Source of the DNA: Spirochaetota bacterium | GTDB lineage: Bacteria; Spirochaetota; Spirochaetia; JABEVK01 | DNA: 43,621 nucleotides | Assembly: GCA_020049045.1 (NCBI GenBank) | Contig: JAIFLN010000145.1 | Coordinates: forward strand, 1 to 43,621 | Reading direction: 5' to 3' | Shown: positions 26,261 to 34,172 of the stretch, in pieces | How the letters are laid out: every line of letters starts with the position of its first letter | Numbering within the stretch: position 1 is the first letter of the stretch | Notes under the pieces: generated by a model | What the model was told of the DNA's origin: nothing | Seen by the model: only the letters and a program-made list of their open reading frames with translations | The model's database searches: none | Program-made: the position numbers and the translations under genes

Positions 26261-27384
26261 CAACGACGCCCCCGGGAAAGATTCAACAGAATCCCTCCCA
26301 TAAAGAGGCTGATGACCACCGAAGATCCCCCATAGCTGAAAAACGGTAGAGTCACACCGGTGGCCGGCACGGCCCCCACCACCACAGCCGCGTTGATCAA
26401 CACCTGGTACACCAGAAACGTGGTGACGCCCAGGCCTGTGATCCGGCGGAAGGGGTCAGTCTGAATCAGGCTCACCTGGTAACCCTTCCACGCCAAAAGT
26501 CCGAAGAGAGCAAGCACCGCGGTCACACCCCAAAAGCCCGTTTCCTCGGCCAGGGAGGCCAACACAAAATCGTTGTAGACATAAGGAACGCCGCCCAGCT
26601 TATGGGTGCCAGCGCCGAAGCCGGTTCCGAAGACCCCCCCAGCCACCAAGGCGTCCTTGGCAGCCCGGATCTGAAAGCTGGCCCCCGAGGGATCCCGATC
26701 AGGGGACAGGAAGGTCAAAATGCGCTCCATGCGGTAAGGAGCCGAGAGAACACCCAGGATCCCGAGGCCGCCGGCAAACCCCAGTACCACAAACCAATAC
26801 CGCAGCCTCACATCGGCGAGGAAGAACAGGACAAGGATGACGAACAGCAGGAACATGGCGGTAGAGTAATCATTTTGCAGGAGGGTGAGGCCCACGAACA
26901 CGAAACTGACTCCAAAGGGGGGCAGCAGAGACTGGCGAACATCGTCCAGCTGACCCTTTTTCTTGGCGAACATCGACGCCAGGTAGAGCACCACGGTGAG
27001 CTTGGCCAGCTCCGAGGGTTGGAACGACAGGCCGAATTTGACGATCCAGCGGCGGGCTCCCAGAATTTCTCCGGCATCCCAGACGGGGAGGAAAACAGCC
27101 ACCATGAGGATAAAGCTGATAATCAGCAAGACAGGAACCGCCCGGCGGAGCAGATCCAGGTCAAGACGGCTCAAGATCCAGGCTCCAGCACCGCCCACGA
27201 GCAGGAGAGTCAATTGCTTCTGCAGAAAGTAATACGGTGATCCCGTCAGACGGTCTGCGGTGAAGTACGATGCCGAAAAGAGGACGGCGGTACCCAAGCC
27301 CACTAAAAGGACCAGAACCGTCAACAGGAGAAGATCCGTCTTTTCACCCCGAACTTGTTCGGGCGCAAACACCGCACTCATCAT
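26260..27384 (-). CDS. ftsW: Peptidoglycan glycosyltransferase FtsW (SEDS family)
   Basis: FtsW polymerises glycan strands at the septum together with a class B penicillin-binding protein. The 374 residues form about ten membrane helices and contain SEDS signatures: YRMERILTFLSPDRDP in the large loop and ATGVTLPFFSYGGSSV near the C-terminus. Position between mraY and ftsQ supports FtsW rather than RodA. Two consecutive ATGs open the frame. No ftsI gene is beside it, so its partner must be encoded elsewhere. Confidence 0.95.
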   Translation of the reverse strand: MMSAVFAPEQVRGEKTDLLLLTVLVLLVGLGTAVLFSASYFTADRLTGSPYYFLQKQLTLLLVGGAGAWILSRLDLDLLRRAVPVLLIISFILMVAVFLPVWDAGEILGARRWIVKFGLSFQPSELAKLTVVLYLASMFAKKKGQLDDVRQSLLPPFGVSFVFVGLTLLQNDYSTAMFLLFVILVLFFLADVRLRYWFVVLGFAGGLGILGVLSAPYRMERILTFLSPDRDPSGASFQIRAAKDALVAGGVFGTGFGAGTHKLGGVPYVYNDFVLASLAEETGFWGVTAVLALFGLLAWKGYQVSLIQTDPFRRITGLGVTTFLVYQVLINAAVVVGAVPATGVTLPFFSYGGSSVVISLFMGGILLNLSRGRR

Positions 27385-27390
27385 TTTTCC

Positions 27391-28467
27391 TTACTGCAGT
27401 TTCAGGGTCGACAGACCCAGGATGGCAAACAGCCCGCCCAGCAACCAGAATCGCGTCACAACCTTCGTTTCGGCCCAACCGGAAAGCTCAAAGTGATGAT
27501 GCAGCGGGGCCATCCGGAACACGCGGGTCTTGGTACGTTTGTACCAAAAGACCTGGATCATCACCGAAATCAACTCCATGACGAACACACCGCCAATGAT
27601 GGCCAAGAGAAGCTCTTTTTTGAGCAACACGGAAACCAGTCCAAACAGGCCGCCGAGAGCCAGGGACCCGGTGTCACCCATGAACACTTCGGCGGGATGA
27701 CCGTTGAACCAGAGAAATCCAACAGCCGCTCCCACAAGAGCCAGACAGAAAATGGCCACCTCACCACCCCAGGGATTGAAGGGAATCTGGAGGTAGGCCG
27801 CATAGTCGATCCGGCCCGATACGTAAGCAATGGCGGCCAGAGCCAAGCCGACAAGAATCACCAGTCCCGTAGCAAGACCGTCGAGACCGTCGGTGACATT
27901 GACAGCGTTTGACCAGCTCATCATCAAGAAAATTCCAAAGGGAACCATCAACAGCCCAAGATTGAGCACGGGGACTTTTAGGAAAGGGACATAGAGAAAC
28001 GTGTTGAACCCGGGGATAAACGTCAGCCAAACCATGCAAACCGAGGCAACCAGAAACTGGCCCAGAATTTTGGTCCAGCCGGAAATTCCCTTGGAGTTGC
28101 GGGCAAGAATCTTCAGAAGGTCGTCTGCAAACCCAATACCGCCGAAACCAATCAAGGCAGTCAGCAGAATCCAGGTCACGGGGAGAGTCAGATCCATCCA
28201 CAACAGTGCGGCAACGCCAATCCCCAGGATCATCAATAGACCACCCATTGTCGGCGTGCCGGACTTGGCAAGATGCGACTGAGGGCCATCTTGACGGACC
28301 GACTGTCCAGCCTTGAGCTCCCGCAGTTTCCGGATCAGCCAGGGCCCGACCAGAAAAGAGATCAACAGAGCCGTGACCGCCGCGTACGCGGAGCGAACCG
28401 TGATGTATTTCAAAACATTGAGCAGGGAAAAGTGCTCCACCAGCGGGTAGAGGAGATTATAAAACAC
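27391..28467 (-). CDS. mraY: Phospho-N-acetylmuramoyl-pentapeptide transferase MraY
   Basis: MraY transfers phospho-MurNAc-pentapeptide to undecaprenyl phosphate, making lipid I in the inner membrane. I start it at the GTG at 28465-28467, six bases after AGGAGG, giving 358 residues, the family's usual length, and the usual beginning (FYNLLYPL). The open frame extends 15 codons further into murF, without a good site. Motifs: GTPTMGG, FADDLLKI, NAVNVTDGLDGLATG, FMGDTGSLALGG and the LHHHFE histidine cluster. It overlaps murF by 11 bases. Confidence 0.97.
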   Translation of the reverse strand: MFYNLLYPLVEHFSLLNVLKYITVRSAYAAVTALLISFLVGPWLIRKLRELKAGQSVRQDGPQSHLAKSGTPTMGGLLMILGIGVAALLWMDLTLPVTWILLTALIGFGGIGFADDLLKILARNSKGISGWTKILGQFLVASVCMVWLTFIPGFNTFLYVPFLKVPVLNLGLLMVPFGIFLMMSWSNAVNVTDGLDGLATGLVILVGLALAAIAYVSGRIDYAAYLQIPFNPWGGEVAIFCLALVGAAVGFLWFNGHPAEVFMGDTGSLALGGLFGLVSVLLKKELLLAIIGGVFVMELISVMIQVFWYKRTKTRVFRMAPLHHHFELSGWAETKVVTRFWLLGGLFAILGLSTLKLQ

Positions 28468-29857
28468 GGGCAGCCTCCTGGGGAGCGTTCCAAAGATTCT
28501 GTAGGCGTTCAAGTTGATTGCTGCGGGAGCCCTTCAGGATAACGAGGTCGCCAGGCCGCACGAAGTCAGCGACTTGCGACTCCAGCTCTTCAAAGTCATC
28601 AGTCCAAACCAGATGGCTAGGAAACTTTCCCGCAACGCTGGCTTGGTAGGACACCTCGGCTTCGGTGCCGAAGAAGAAAACCGCATCGACATCCAGGCGG
28701 GCGACCTCTTCACCGAGACGGCGGTGCAAACTGACAGCTTCCATTCCCAACTCTTTCATGCTCCCCAGAATCAAAACCGTTCGCCTCGTTCTGGGCAACG
28801 AGTTCACCAGCTGCAACAAACCAAGCATTGAGTCGAAATTGGCGTTGTAGCAGTCCAGCAGAAGGTCGACCTCGCCTCGAAGCACTTGCCCGCGGCCAAA
28901 ACTGGCACCCACCGAAGCCAACGCCGCGGCACATTTGCGGCTGTCCAGTCCCAAGGCCTCAACCGCGGTCAACACAGATAGCGCGTTGTCGATGTGGTGC
29001 AGTCCCGGAAGTGAGAGCCGAAACGCTGTTCCTCGCCATTCGAACTCCGAGCCATCCAGGCCGTGATCTGCTAGCAGCCGGAATCCTGGTTGACCCCGCC
29101 CAAAGGTCTTGACTGTGCCTTCAAAGCCTTCGGTCAACACAGATAGAAACCGATCCTCCGCAGGGAGCACAGCAATGGCCACAGCACCACTTTTCGAAAA
29201 GATTTTCTTTTTTTCTAAAGCTATCTCACGTTGACTGCCGATGATACCGATATGGGCAGTACCAACGTTTGTCACCAAGGACAAAAGAGGACGGACAATG
29301 GCAGCCAGAGAGTCCATCTCACCCCGGTGATTGATCCCCATTTCAAAAACTGCAAAGCGGAAGCCCTTGTCCATTCCCAAAGCCGTCAGAGGCAAACCGA
29401 TCTCAGAGTTGAAATTCCCTTTGGTTGCATAAGTCGTTCCGAACACCGCCAAGGCGGCAGCCAACAGCTCCTTGGTGGTCGTTTTACCGTTGCTGCCGGT
29501 GATTCCTATTCTGATGGTGGAAGACAGCGCATCCAGGTGAGCGGCAGCGAAGAGAGATAGTGCTTCGAGAACCTCGGGGACTACTACAATGGCAACCCCA
29601 TCCAGGCGACCCAGTTCCTTCTGCAGGACACCCCAATACTCTTGCGAACAGAACGAAGCCCGTGCTCCAGATTTCAACGCAGCCACAATAAACTCGTGCC
29701 CATCCGTGTTCTCTCCCTTCAAGGGGACAAACATCGCTCCATCAGGAATAAAACGCGAGTCAATGAAAAAAGTTCCAACTGCCTCCAGAGCCATTGGATC
29801 GCCTTCAATCCGGGCCAGAGGAAGAACCTCGCCCCAGCGCTCTAAACTCCACCTCAA
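28457..29857 (-). CDS. murF: UDP-N-acetylmuramoyl-tripeptide--D-Ala-D-Ala ligase MurF
   Basis: MurF adds D-Ala-D-Ala to UDP-MurNAc-tripeptide in the cytoplasm. The 466 residues show the three Mur-ligase domains: the N-terminal domain with FFIDSRFIPDGAMFVPLKG, the ATP-binding loop GITGSNGKTTTKEL (118-131), and the C-terminal domain with LILGSMKELG. The start appears to be TTG at 29855-29857, three bases after the ftsL stop and about eight after GGAGAGGGGAAG; the next ATG (codon 22) would cut into the N-terminal domain. MurE, murD and murC are not in this cluster. Confidence 0.95.
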   Translation of the reverse strand: MRWSLERWGEVLPLARIEGDPMALEAVGTFFIDSRFIPDGAMFVPLKGENTDGHEFIVAALKSGARASFCSQEYWGVLQKELGRLDGVAIVVVPEVLEALSLFAAAHLDALSSTIRIGITGSNGKTTTKELLAAALAVFGTTYATKGNFNSEIGLPLTALGMDKGFRFAVFEMGINHRGEMDSLAAIVRPLLSLVTNVGTAHIGIIGSQREIALEKKKIFSKSGAVAIAVLPAEDRFLSVLTEGFEGTVKTFGRGQPGFRLLADHGLDGSEFEWRGTAFRLSLPGLHHIDNALSVLTAVEALGLDSRKCAAALASVGASFGRGQVLRGEVDLLLDCYNANFDSMLGLLQLVNSLPRTRRTVLILGSMKELGMEAVSLHRRLGEEVARLDVDAVFFFGTEAEVSYQASVAGKFPSHLVWTDDFEELESQVADFVRPGDLVILKGSRSNQLERLQNLWNAPQEAARVL

Positions 29858-29860
29858 CGG

Positions 29861-30145
29861 TTACTTCCCCTCTCCGGGTGCCTGAAAACGAACCTTGACA
29901 GTCCGGTCGGCACCGACAGTTTCCAATCCAAGGTCTTTCTCAGCCAATGCTTCAATTCTCTGAGGAGAGCGCAGCACTGTGACACCTGCCAAAATCTTTC
30001 TATTCTTCTCTACCCATTCGTACTGTTCCCGTTCTTTGGAAGCCACATCGCGCTTGAGTTCTTGAAACTGAATTGCCTGCACAACGACGGCCAGAAGGAA
30101 GACCGGTAGAGTTGCGGCACAGAACAACAATAACTTCCTGTTCAT
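29861..30145 (-). CDS. ftsL: Cell division protein FtsL-like
   Basis: A 94-residue protein with one N-terminal membrane helix (about 4-25), a charged helical segment (about 28-52) and a short tail containing LRSPQRIEALAEKDLGLE, which matches the FtsL pattern of a juxtamembrane coiled coil followed by an ALA-K-LGL motif. FtsL is a small divisome protein that recruits FtsW and its partner. The ATG overlaps the rsmH stop as ATGA, and murF follows after three bases. The family is weakly conserved; position decides the call. Confidence 0.83.
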   Translation of the reverse strand: MNRKLLLFCAATLPVFLLAVVVQAIQFQELKRDVASKEREQYEWVEKNRKILAGVTVLRSPQRIEALAEKDLGLETVGADRTVKVRFQAPGEGK

Positions 30146-31089
30146 TCGTCTTCCCTCCTCTCTCTCAGTTTCCGAACCGCCCGCAGCTTTGCGCTCCTGG
30201 AAGGCGGATTCAGTTCCACCTCAGCCTCTTGGGCCGTCAGCGGATGCCGCGTCAAATCCTCAGCCATCGCCTTGCCTCCGCAGCGGCACCGGGCAATCTC
30301 GGGTCCACAGATGCACGCCTTCGCTTTGTCGCGGAAGAAGGTCTTCACTGCCCGATCTTCCAGCGAATGAAAGGTGATGACACAGAAACGACCTCCAGGT
30401 GCCAACACCCGAAACGCTGCGTCCAGCACCCGTTCCAGCCTATCCAGCTCGCCATTGACCGCAATCCGGAGCGCTTGAAACGTCTTTGTAGCCGGATGAA
30501 GCCTGCCATACCGTGCCGCAGGGGGAACGGCCTCCCAGATCCTATCGGCCAATTGCTTGGCCGTCTCAATCCTTTCCCCCTTGCGAACCTCCACCAACCT
30601 GCGGGCAATCTTTCTCGAGAAAGACTCCTCCCCGCAGGTCCAGATCACCCTTGCCAGTTCCTCCTCAGACCAGGAATTCACCGCATCAGCGGCGCTTTCT
30701 CCAGCAGAAGGGTCCAGACGCATATCCAAGGGTTCCTCTCCCCGGAAAGAAAAGCCCCGACCGCTTTCCTCGTAGTGGTAAACCGAAATCCCAAGGTCCA
30801 GCAGAACCACCTGGGGTCGCTCACCAGTTCCCCAACCGGCAAACACTTCGTCAAACCACCCGTGCACAAATTTCACCCGGTCGCCAAATGGTGCCAACCT
30901 GGCCCTGGCTTTTGCCTGAATCGCCAGATCAGCATCCAAACACACCAGGTGACAACCTTGTGCCCGTTCCAAAAAGAGCTCGCTGTGACCGCCCTCACCC
31001 GTGGTTCCATCCACCACAAGGTCACCATTTTGGACGGCAGCCAGAGCCAGCACTTCTTCCGGCATCACGGGCCGGTGTCGAATCTCCAC
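30142..31089 (-). CDS. rsmH: 16S rRNA (cytosine1402-N4)-methyltransferase RsmH (MraW)
   Basis: RsmH methylates C1402 in the decoding centre of 16S rRNA. The 315 residues start at a GTG (31087-31089) with AAGGA eight bases upstream: EIRHRPVMPEEVL. The SAM-binding motif VDGTTGEGGHSELFL, the LDLGISV and GRGFSFRGEEPLDMR segments, EELARV, the TFHSLEDR motif and the C-terminal cysteines (CICGPEIARCRCGG) with NPPSRSAKLRAVR are present. DLGISV replaces the more common DLGVSS. Normal position after mraZ. Confidence 0.96.
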   Translation of the reverse strand: MEIRHRPVMPEEVLALAAVQNGDLVVDGTTGEGGHSELFLERAQGCHLVCLDADLAIQAKARARLAPFGDRVKFVHGWFDEVFAGWGTGERPQVVLLDLGISVYHYEESGRGFSFRGEEPLDMRLDPSAGESAADAVNSWSEEELARVIWTCGEESFSRKIARRLVEVRKGERIETAKQLADRIWEAVPPAARYGRLHPATKTFQALRIAVNGELDRLERVLDAAFRVLAPGGRFCVITFHSLEDRAVKTFFRDKAKACICGPEIARCRCGGKAMAEDLTRHPLTAQEAEVELNPPSRSAKLRAVRKLRERREDE

Positions 31090-31092
31090 CCC

Positions 31093-31536
31093 CTATTCCT
31101 TTGGCCAGGAGACATTGAGCTCTCCCACCAGCGACCCGATATTCTCATCAATCATCTTCTGGTAAGCCGCATACGCCGCCTCGTCCCAGATTTCCAGATA
31201 GTTGCGGATGCCGACGACAACACAGTCCTTTGCCAGACCCGCATGCTCCCGAAGAAGCGCTGAGATTCCGATGCGGCCTGCCTTGTCCACATCAAGTTCC
31301 AGCGCGCTGCCGATAATCCGCCTCTGAATCATCAGATCCCGCTGATTGAACATCCCCACCGATTCTTGAACAGTCTTGGAAAAAATCTCCCACTTAGGAT
31401 TGGAAAAGAGCCAGAGACAACGGTCGATACCCTTAGTAAGAATCACGGTGTCACCCGCAATTTCGGTCTTGAGTTTTGTAGGAATGAGCAACCGGCCCTT
31501 GTCGTCCAAGGCGGCCCTAAACTCCCCCGTCATCAT
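31093..31536 (-). CDS. mraZ: Transcriptional regulator MraZ
   Basis: MraZ is an AbrB-like DNA-binding protein that represses the division and cell-wall operon it heads. The 147 residues contain two AbrB-type repeats: GEFRAALDDKGRLLIPTKLK at the N-terminus and a second around LDVDKAGRIGISALLREHAG. Two consecutive ATGs (31534-31536 and 31531-31533) open the frame; the ribosome-binding site is weak. Four MraZ-type boxes lie just upstream, so autoregulation is likely. Confidence 0.95.
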   Translation of the reverse strand: MMTGEFRAALDDKGRLLIPTKLKTEIAGDTVILTKGIDRCLWLFSNPKWEIFSKTVQESVGMFNQRDLMIQRRIIGSALELDVDKAGRIGISALLREHAGLAKDCVVVGIRNYLEIWDEAAYAAYQKMIDENIGSLVGELNVSWPKE

Positions 31537-31544
31537 CCTAGATC

Positions 31545-31579
31545 ACCACTTTTCCCAATTTTTCCCCACTTTTCCCCAC
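31545..31579 (-). promoter_or_regulatory. MraZ operator: four boxes at 10-bp spacing
   Basis: On the minus strand GTGGG (31575-31579), GTGGG (31565-31569), ATTGG (31555-31559) and GTGGT (31545-31549) are separated by GAAAA spacers, an exact 10-bp period. This matches the GTGGG direct repeats bound by MraZ in other bacteria. The boxes lie between the predicted start point and the mraZ ATG. Confidence 0.85.
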
Positions 31580-31588
31580 CCATCACTC

Positions 31589-31616
31589 ATCATAGACACA
31601 GAAATTTCCCTGTCAA
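31589..31616 (-). promoter_or_regulatory. Sigma70 promoter of the mraZ operon
   Basis: TTGACA (31611-31616), 16 bases, TATGAT (31589-31594). The predicted start is near 31582, giving a leader of about 46 bases that contains the MraZ boxes. This is the clearest promoter for the 35-gene run. The rest of the gap to 31748 holds nothing I can name apart from an ACGTACGT palindrome at 31673-31680. Confidence 0.75.
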
Positions 31617-31748
31617 CCGATTTGAGTGGACCAAAAAATGAGAATATGCACCCGATTTTCCATAAGTGCTATACGTACGTTAACCAATGGCTCACGACGC
31701 ATGATTTGAGGTGACTAAGTTGTGTACGAATGGGAAGTTAGGACGAAA

Positions 31749-33335
31749 TCAGGTCTTTTTTTGAAAGACTTTGTAGTCCAAATCCGGGAACACATTGTTC
31801 CGTTTCTCCAAGGTGGTCAGCCACTCGGTATCCATCGTGTTGGAAGACAAAGATTCGTAGATACGTGTGAAGTTGGAGATGTGTTCCTTAACCCGACGTT
31901 CGGCATAACCGACCGTCGTACCACTTTTGATGATGAGCGGCCAGTCAGAAGCTTGCGACAGCAAAACCTCACGGGCTGCCTGATTGAGCGCACGCTGTTT
32001 GCGGCCCTGGACATCAGGAAAGCGGCCTACAAGTTCAACCATCCGCTGAACCGCCTTGAACGTATGCCGATAAATCCAGTCGTTGGACCCGTCAAGCCAG
32101 GCTTCGGCGTAGCCTCCCGTGGCCCAACTGCTGAAGGCTAGTTCAGTTTGCTGAAACACAGCACCGGAAGCAGCAACATCCGAGGGTGTCACAAGGCGGA
32201 TACCGGGCTGGGATACGGCCTGCCTGAAGAACGCATCGAGCCAGGAGACACCTTCAAACCACCAGTGACCAAAAAGTTCGGCGTCAAAGGGACTGACAAT
32301 CACTGGCGTTTCAGCAAGGCCGGCTTCAGCGATCTTTTGAGCGTGCTGAATTCGGTTGTAAAGGAAATTCTGGGCATGCTCTTTGACCCGAGCTTGAGCC
32401 TTGTCGGGATCGTACCAAAGCTTTTGATCGGTAGGACCGGTAACAGCATGATACTTGAACCCGGTAGCCAGACGCTCATCGGTACCCGGCATATAGGGTT
32501 TCAAGTATTCCAGATCCAGATCAAACCCGATATCTCGGTAGAAGTCACGGTAGACGGGATCAGATGGATACCCTCTGTCAGGAGACCAGAGGGCATTGGT
32601 GGATTCCATGTCCCGAGGAAAGGCAAGGATACCCCCAGAAAGTGATAGCGGAGCAAAAACACCGGCCCTTGGAAAATCCCTGGCATTGAGTACCGCATGG
32701 GCAGAGGCAAAGAAATACTCGAACTTGTGCCGTTTCAGGGTCCTTTCCAAGCCTGGAAAATACGCGCACTCTGGCAGCCAAAGACCCTTCGAAGGCCTTC
32801 CGAAAGCTCGGATATGCGCTTCAGCGGCCACTTGGAGCTGTGCGTCAATGGTTTCCGGATGGTTCTGATACAGTGGCAGGAAGGCGTGCGTAGCGGCACT
32901 GGTGATCAGTTCGAGGTAACCTTTCTTCTGGAAGTAGGAAAACCCACGCAAAATATTGCCTTGATAGACCTCGTGAAAATCCAGCTGGTTGTGCTTGTGC
33001 AACTGTCGGTACAGCTTTGCCGTCTTGTAAGTGGTCTGCCCTTCGGTCCGGACCAGTTCGCACTCTGCCAGCTCAACCTGAAGATCCAGATATTGGCGGT
33101 AGCGATCCTGTAAAAGGGTGTCTGTGAGCATGGCTGTCAAGGTAGGAGAAAAGCTCATCGTCAGGCGGAACGGAATCCCATCTTCCTCAAGCTTGTTGAA
33201 AACGCGCAACAGCGGCAAGTAGGTTTCAGAAAGGGCTTCAAAAAGCCACCGCTCCTCGAGAAAGACCGGATATTCAGGGTGCCGGACAAAGGGCAAATGA
33301 GCATTCAGGACGAAAGCCAGATCGGCGCGGTTCAT
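31749..33335 (-). CDS. GH57 1,4-alpha-glucan branching enzyme
   Basis: A GH57 glycoside hydrolase of the branching-enzyme type, which makes alpha-1,6 branches in glycogen-like glucans. The 528 residues start with the N-terminal motif VLNAHLPFVRHPE. The nucleophile motif LWLPECAYFPG gives E189, and the acid motif SPFDAELFGHWWFEG gives D351. The C-terminal DUF1957-type helical domain follows (about 400-525). Both catalytic residues are present, so it should be active. The ATG overlaps the upstream DUF4912 gene's stop (ATGA), indicating a two-gene operon. A 4-alpha-glucanotransferase is a less likely reading. Confidence 0.9.
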   Translation of the reverse strand: MNRADLAFVLNAHLPFVRHPEYPVFLEERWLFEALSETYLPLLRVFNKLEEDGIPFRLTMSFSPTLTAMLTDTLLQDRYRQYLDLQVELAECELVRTEGQTTYKTAKLYRQLHKHNQLDFHEVYQGNILRGFSYFQKKGYLELITSAATHAFLPLYQNHPETIDAQLQVAAEAHIRAFGRPSKGLWLPECAYFPGLERTLKRHKFEYFFASAHAVLNARDFPRAGVFAPLSLSGGILAFPRDMESTNALWSPDRGYPSDPVYRDFYRDIGFDLDLEYLKPYMPGTDERLATGFKYHAVTGPTDQKLWYDPDKAQARVKEHAQNFLYNRIQHAQKIAEAGLAETPVIVSPFDAELFGHWWFEGVSWLDAFFRQAVSQPGIRLVTPSDVAASGAVFQQTELAFSSWATGGYAEAWLDGSNDWIYRHTFKAVQRMVELVGRFPDVQGRKQRALNQAAREVLLSQASDWPLIIKSGTTVGYAERRVKEHISNFTRIYESLSSNTMDTEWLTTLEKRNNVFPDLDYKVFQKKT

Positions 33336-34078
33336 TCAACAACATCCAAAAATGCAGAATCATCCCAACCACCAATGCGATGGGGGTAGCCGGGAACCGA
33401 GGCTTCTACCCGCTCCTTGACCGTCTCACATTGTGCCGAACCAGAGACTTCGAGAAGACGGACCTGTTCGGCAGACAAACCAGGCCTTTCTTTGGGATCA
33501 TCCGGCAGCTCTGGAGGCGCAAGCAGCATTGCAGAGCGTGCAAGCATCCGACTCTCCCGGTCGGTTTGTGCATGGAGCTCCAGTGCATACCATCGTCCGG
33601 GAGTCGGCAAGTGAAGGTACCGGCTGCCAGCACCCTGCGGAACGGGTATTGGAAAAAACGTGATGCAAGAAGACTCGCAAGAGGCGTATTCCAATACTCG
33701 AAGAGCTAATCCGCGAAAGGAAGGATCCTGAGTCCAGACATCCAGATCTTTCTTGCGCACTTCCCAGAGAACAAGGGCCCAGGAGGAGTCTCTTAGAACC
33801 AAATCGACAGAATTATCGTCGTAGGATGCGGGTAAAACAGGAGCCTGTGTAAAGGCAACAGAGGGAGAAGAAACCGGCAAGGAAGAAAACTTCGCCTGTT
33901 CAATCTTGAGAATCAGGTTTTGAAGCGTTTCCCTTTCCCGATCATCCTCTTCATACGCCTCAAGGAGATCCTCAATCAACACCTCATGGGAGATTCCGGG
34001 ATCAACGGAAAGGTTTTCTTTCCGGGCCAGATCCAGGAGCACGGTCATTGGCAGACCTTCCAGTCTTTCCCTGGTCAT
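33332..34078 (-). CDS. DUF4912 protein with Rho-N/SAP-like N-terminus
   Basis: A 248-residue protein. Residues 5-50 (LEGLPMTVLLDLARKENL ... IEDLLEAY) resemble a Rho-N or SAP-like helical domain. Residues 82-215 match DUF4912: LPASYDDNSVDLVLRDSSWALV, then LWEV, a form shared with carbohydrate-binding beta folds. DUF4912 genes often lie beside GH57 branching enzymes, as here. The biochemical role is unknown; a glucan-binding partner or regulator of the enzyme is an inference. The ATG follows GGGAGGGG at two bases and a good promoter lies just upstream. Confidence 0.85.
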   Translation of the reverse strand: MTRERLEGLPMTVLLDLARKENLSVDPGISHEVLIEDLLEAYEEDDRERETLQNLILKIEQAKFSSLPVSSPSVAFTQAPVLPASYDDNSVDLVLRDSSWALVLWEVRKKDLDVWTQDPSFRGLALRVLEYASCESSCITFFPIPVPQGAGSRYLHLPTPGRWYALELHAQTDRESRMLARSAMLLAPPELPDDPKERPGLSAEQVRLLEVSGSAQCETVKERVEASVPGYPHRIGGWDDSAFLDVVE

Positions 34079-34097
34079 TTCCCCTCCCTGAACCCCT

Positions 34098-34127
34098 AGG
34101 TTAGGAAAAATCCGGTTTCGGTGTCAA
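34098..34127 (-). promoter_or_regulatory. Promoter of the DUF4912-GH57 operon
   Basis: TTGACA (34122-34127), 18 bases, TAACCT (34098-34103) on the minus strand. The predicted start near 34091 leaves a short leader carrying the GGGAGGGG ribosome-binding site. Confidence 0.6.
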
Positions 34128-34137
34128 GGGCCCTGAC

Positions 34138-34166
34138 TTTACAAGCGGGGCCTGAGGACCGATAGT
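34138..34166 (+). promoter_or_regulatory. Promoter of the GH57/DUF3536 gene, predicted leaderless
   Basis: TTTACA (34138-34143), 17 bases, GATAGT (34161-34166) on the plus strand. Only six bases (AAGGAG) separate the -10 element from the ATG, so the expected start point is the A of the ATG. The -35 elements of this and the opposing DUF4912 promoter are 10 bases apart. Confidence 0.5.
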
Positions 34167-34172
34167 AAGGAG

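Noticed and set aside
28468-28512. Longer MraY starting at a TTG inside murF
   Set aside because: The GTG at 28467 has AGGAGG at six bases and gives the usual length and N-terminus.
30073-31263. Plus-strand open frame of 396 codons opposite rsmH and mraZ
   Set aside because: Rich in Pro, Arg and His without domains, and it crosses several real genes on the other strand; a shadow frame.
31673-31680. ACGTACGT palindrome between mraZ and the GH57 gene
   Set aside because: Eight bases alone are too short to support an operator or a terminator; no further symmetry surrounds it.
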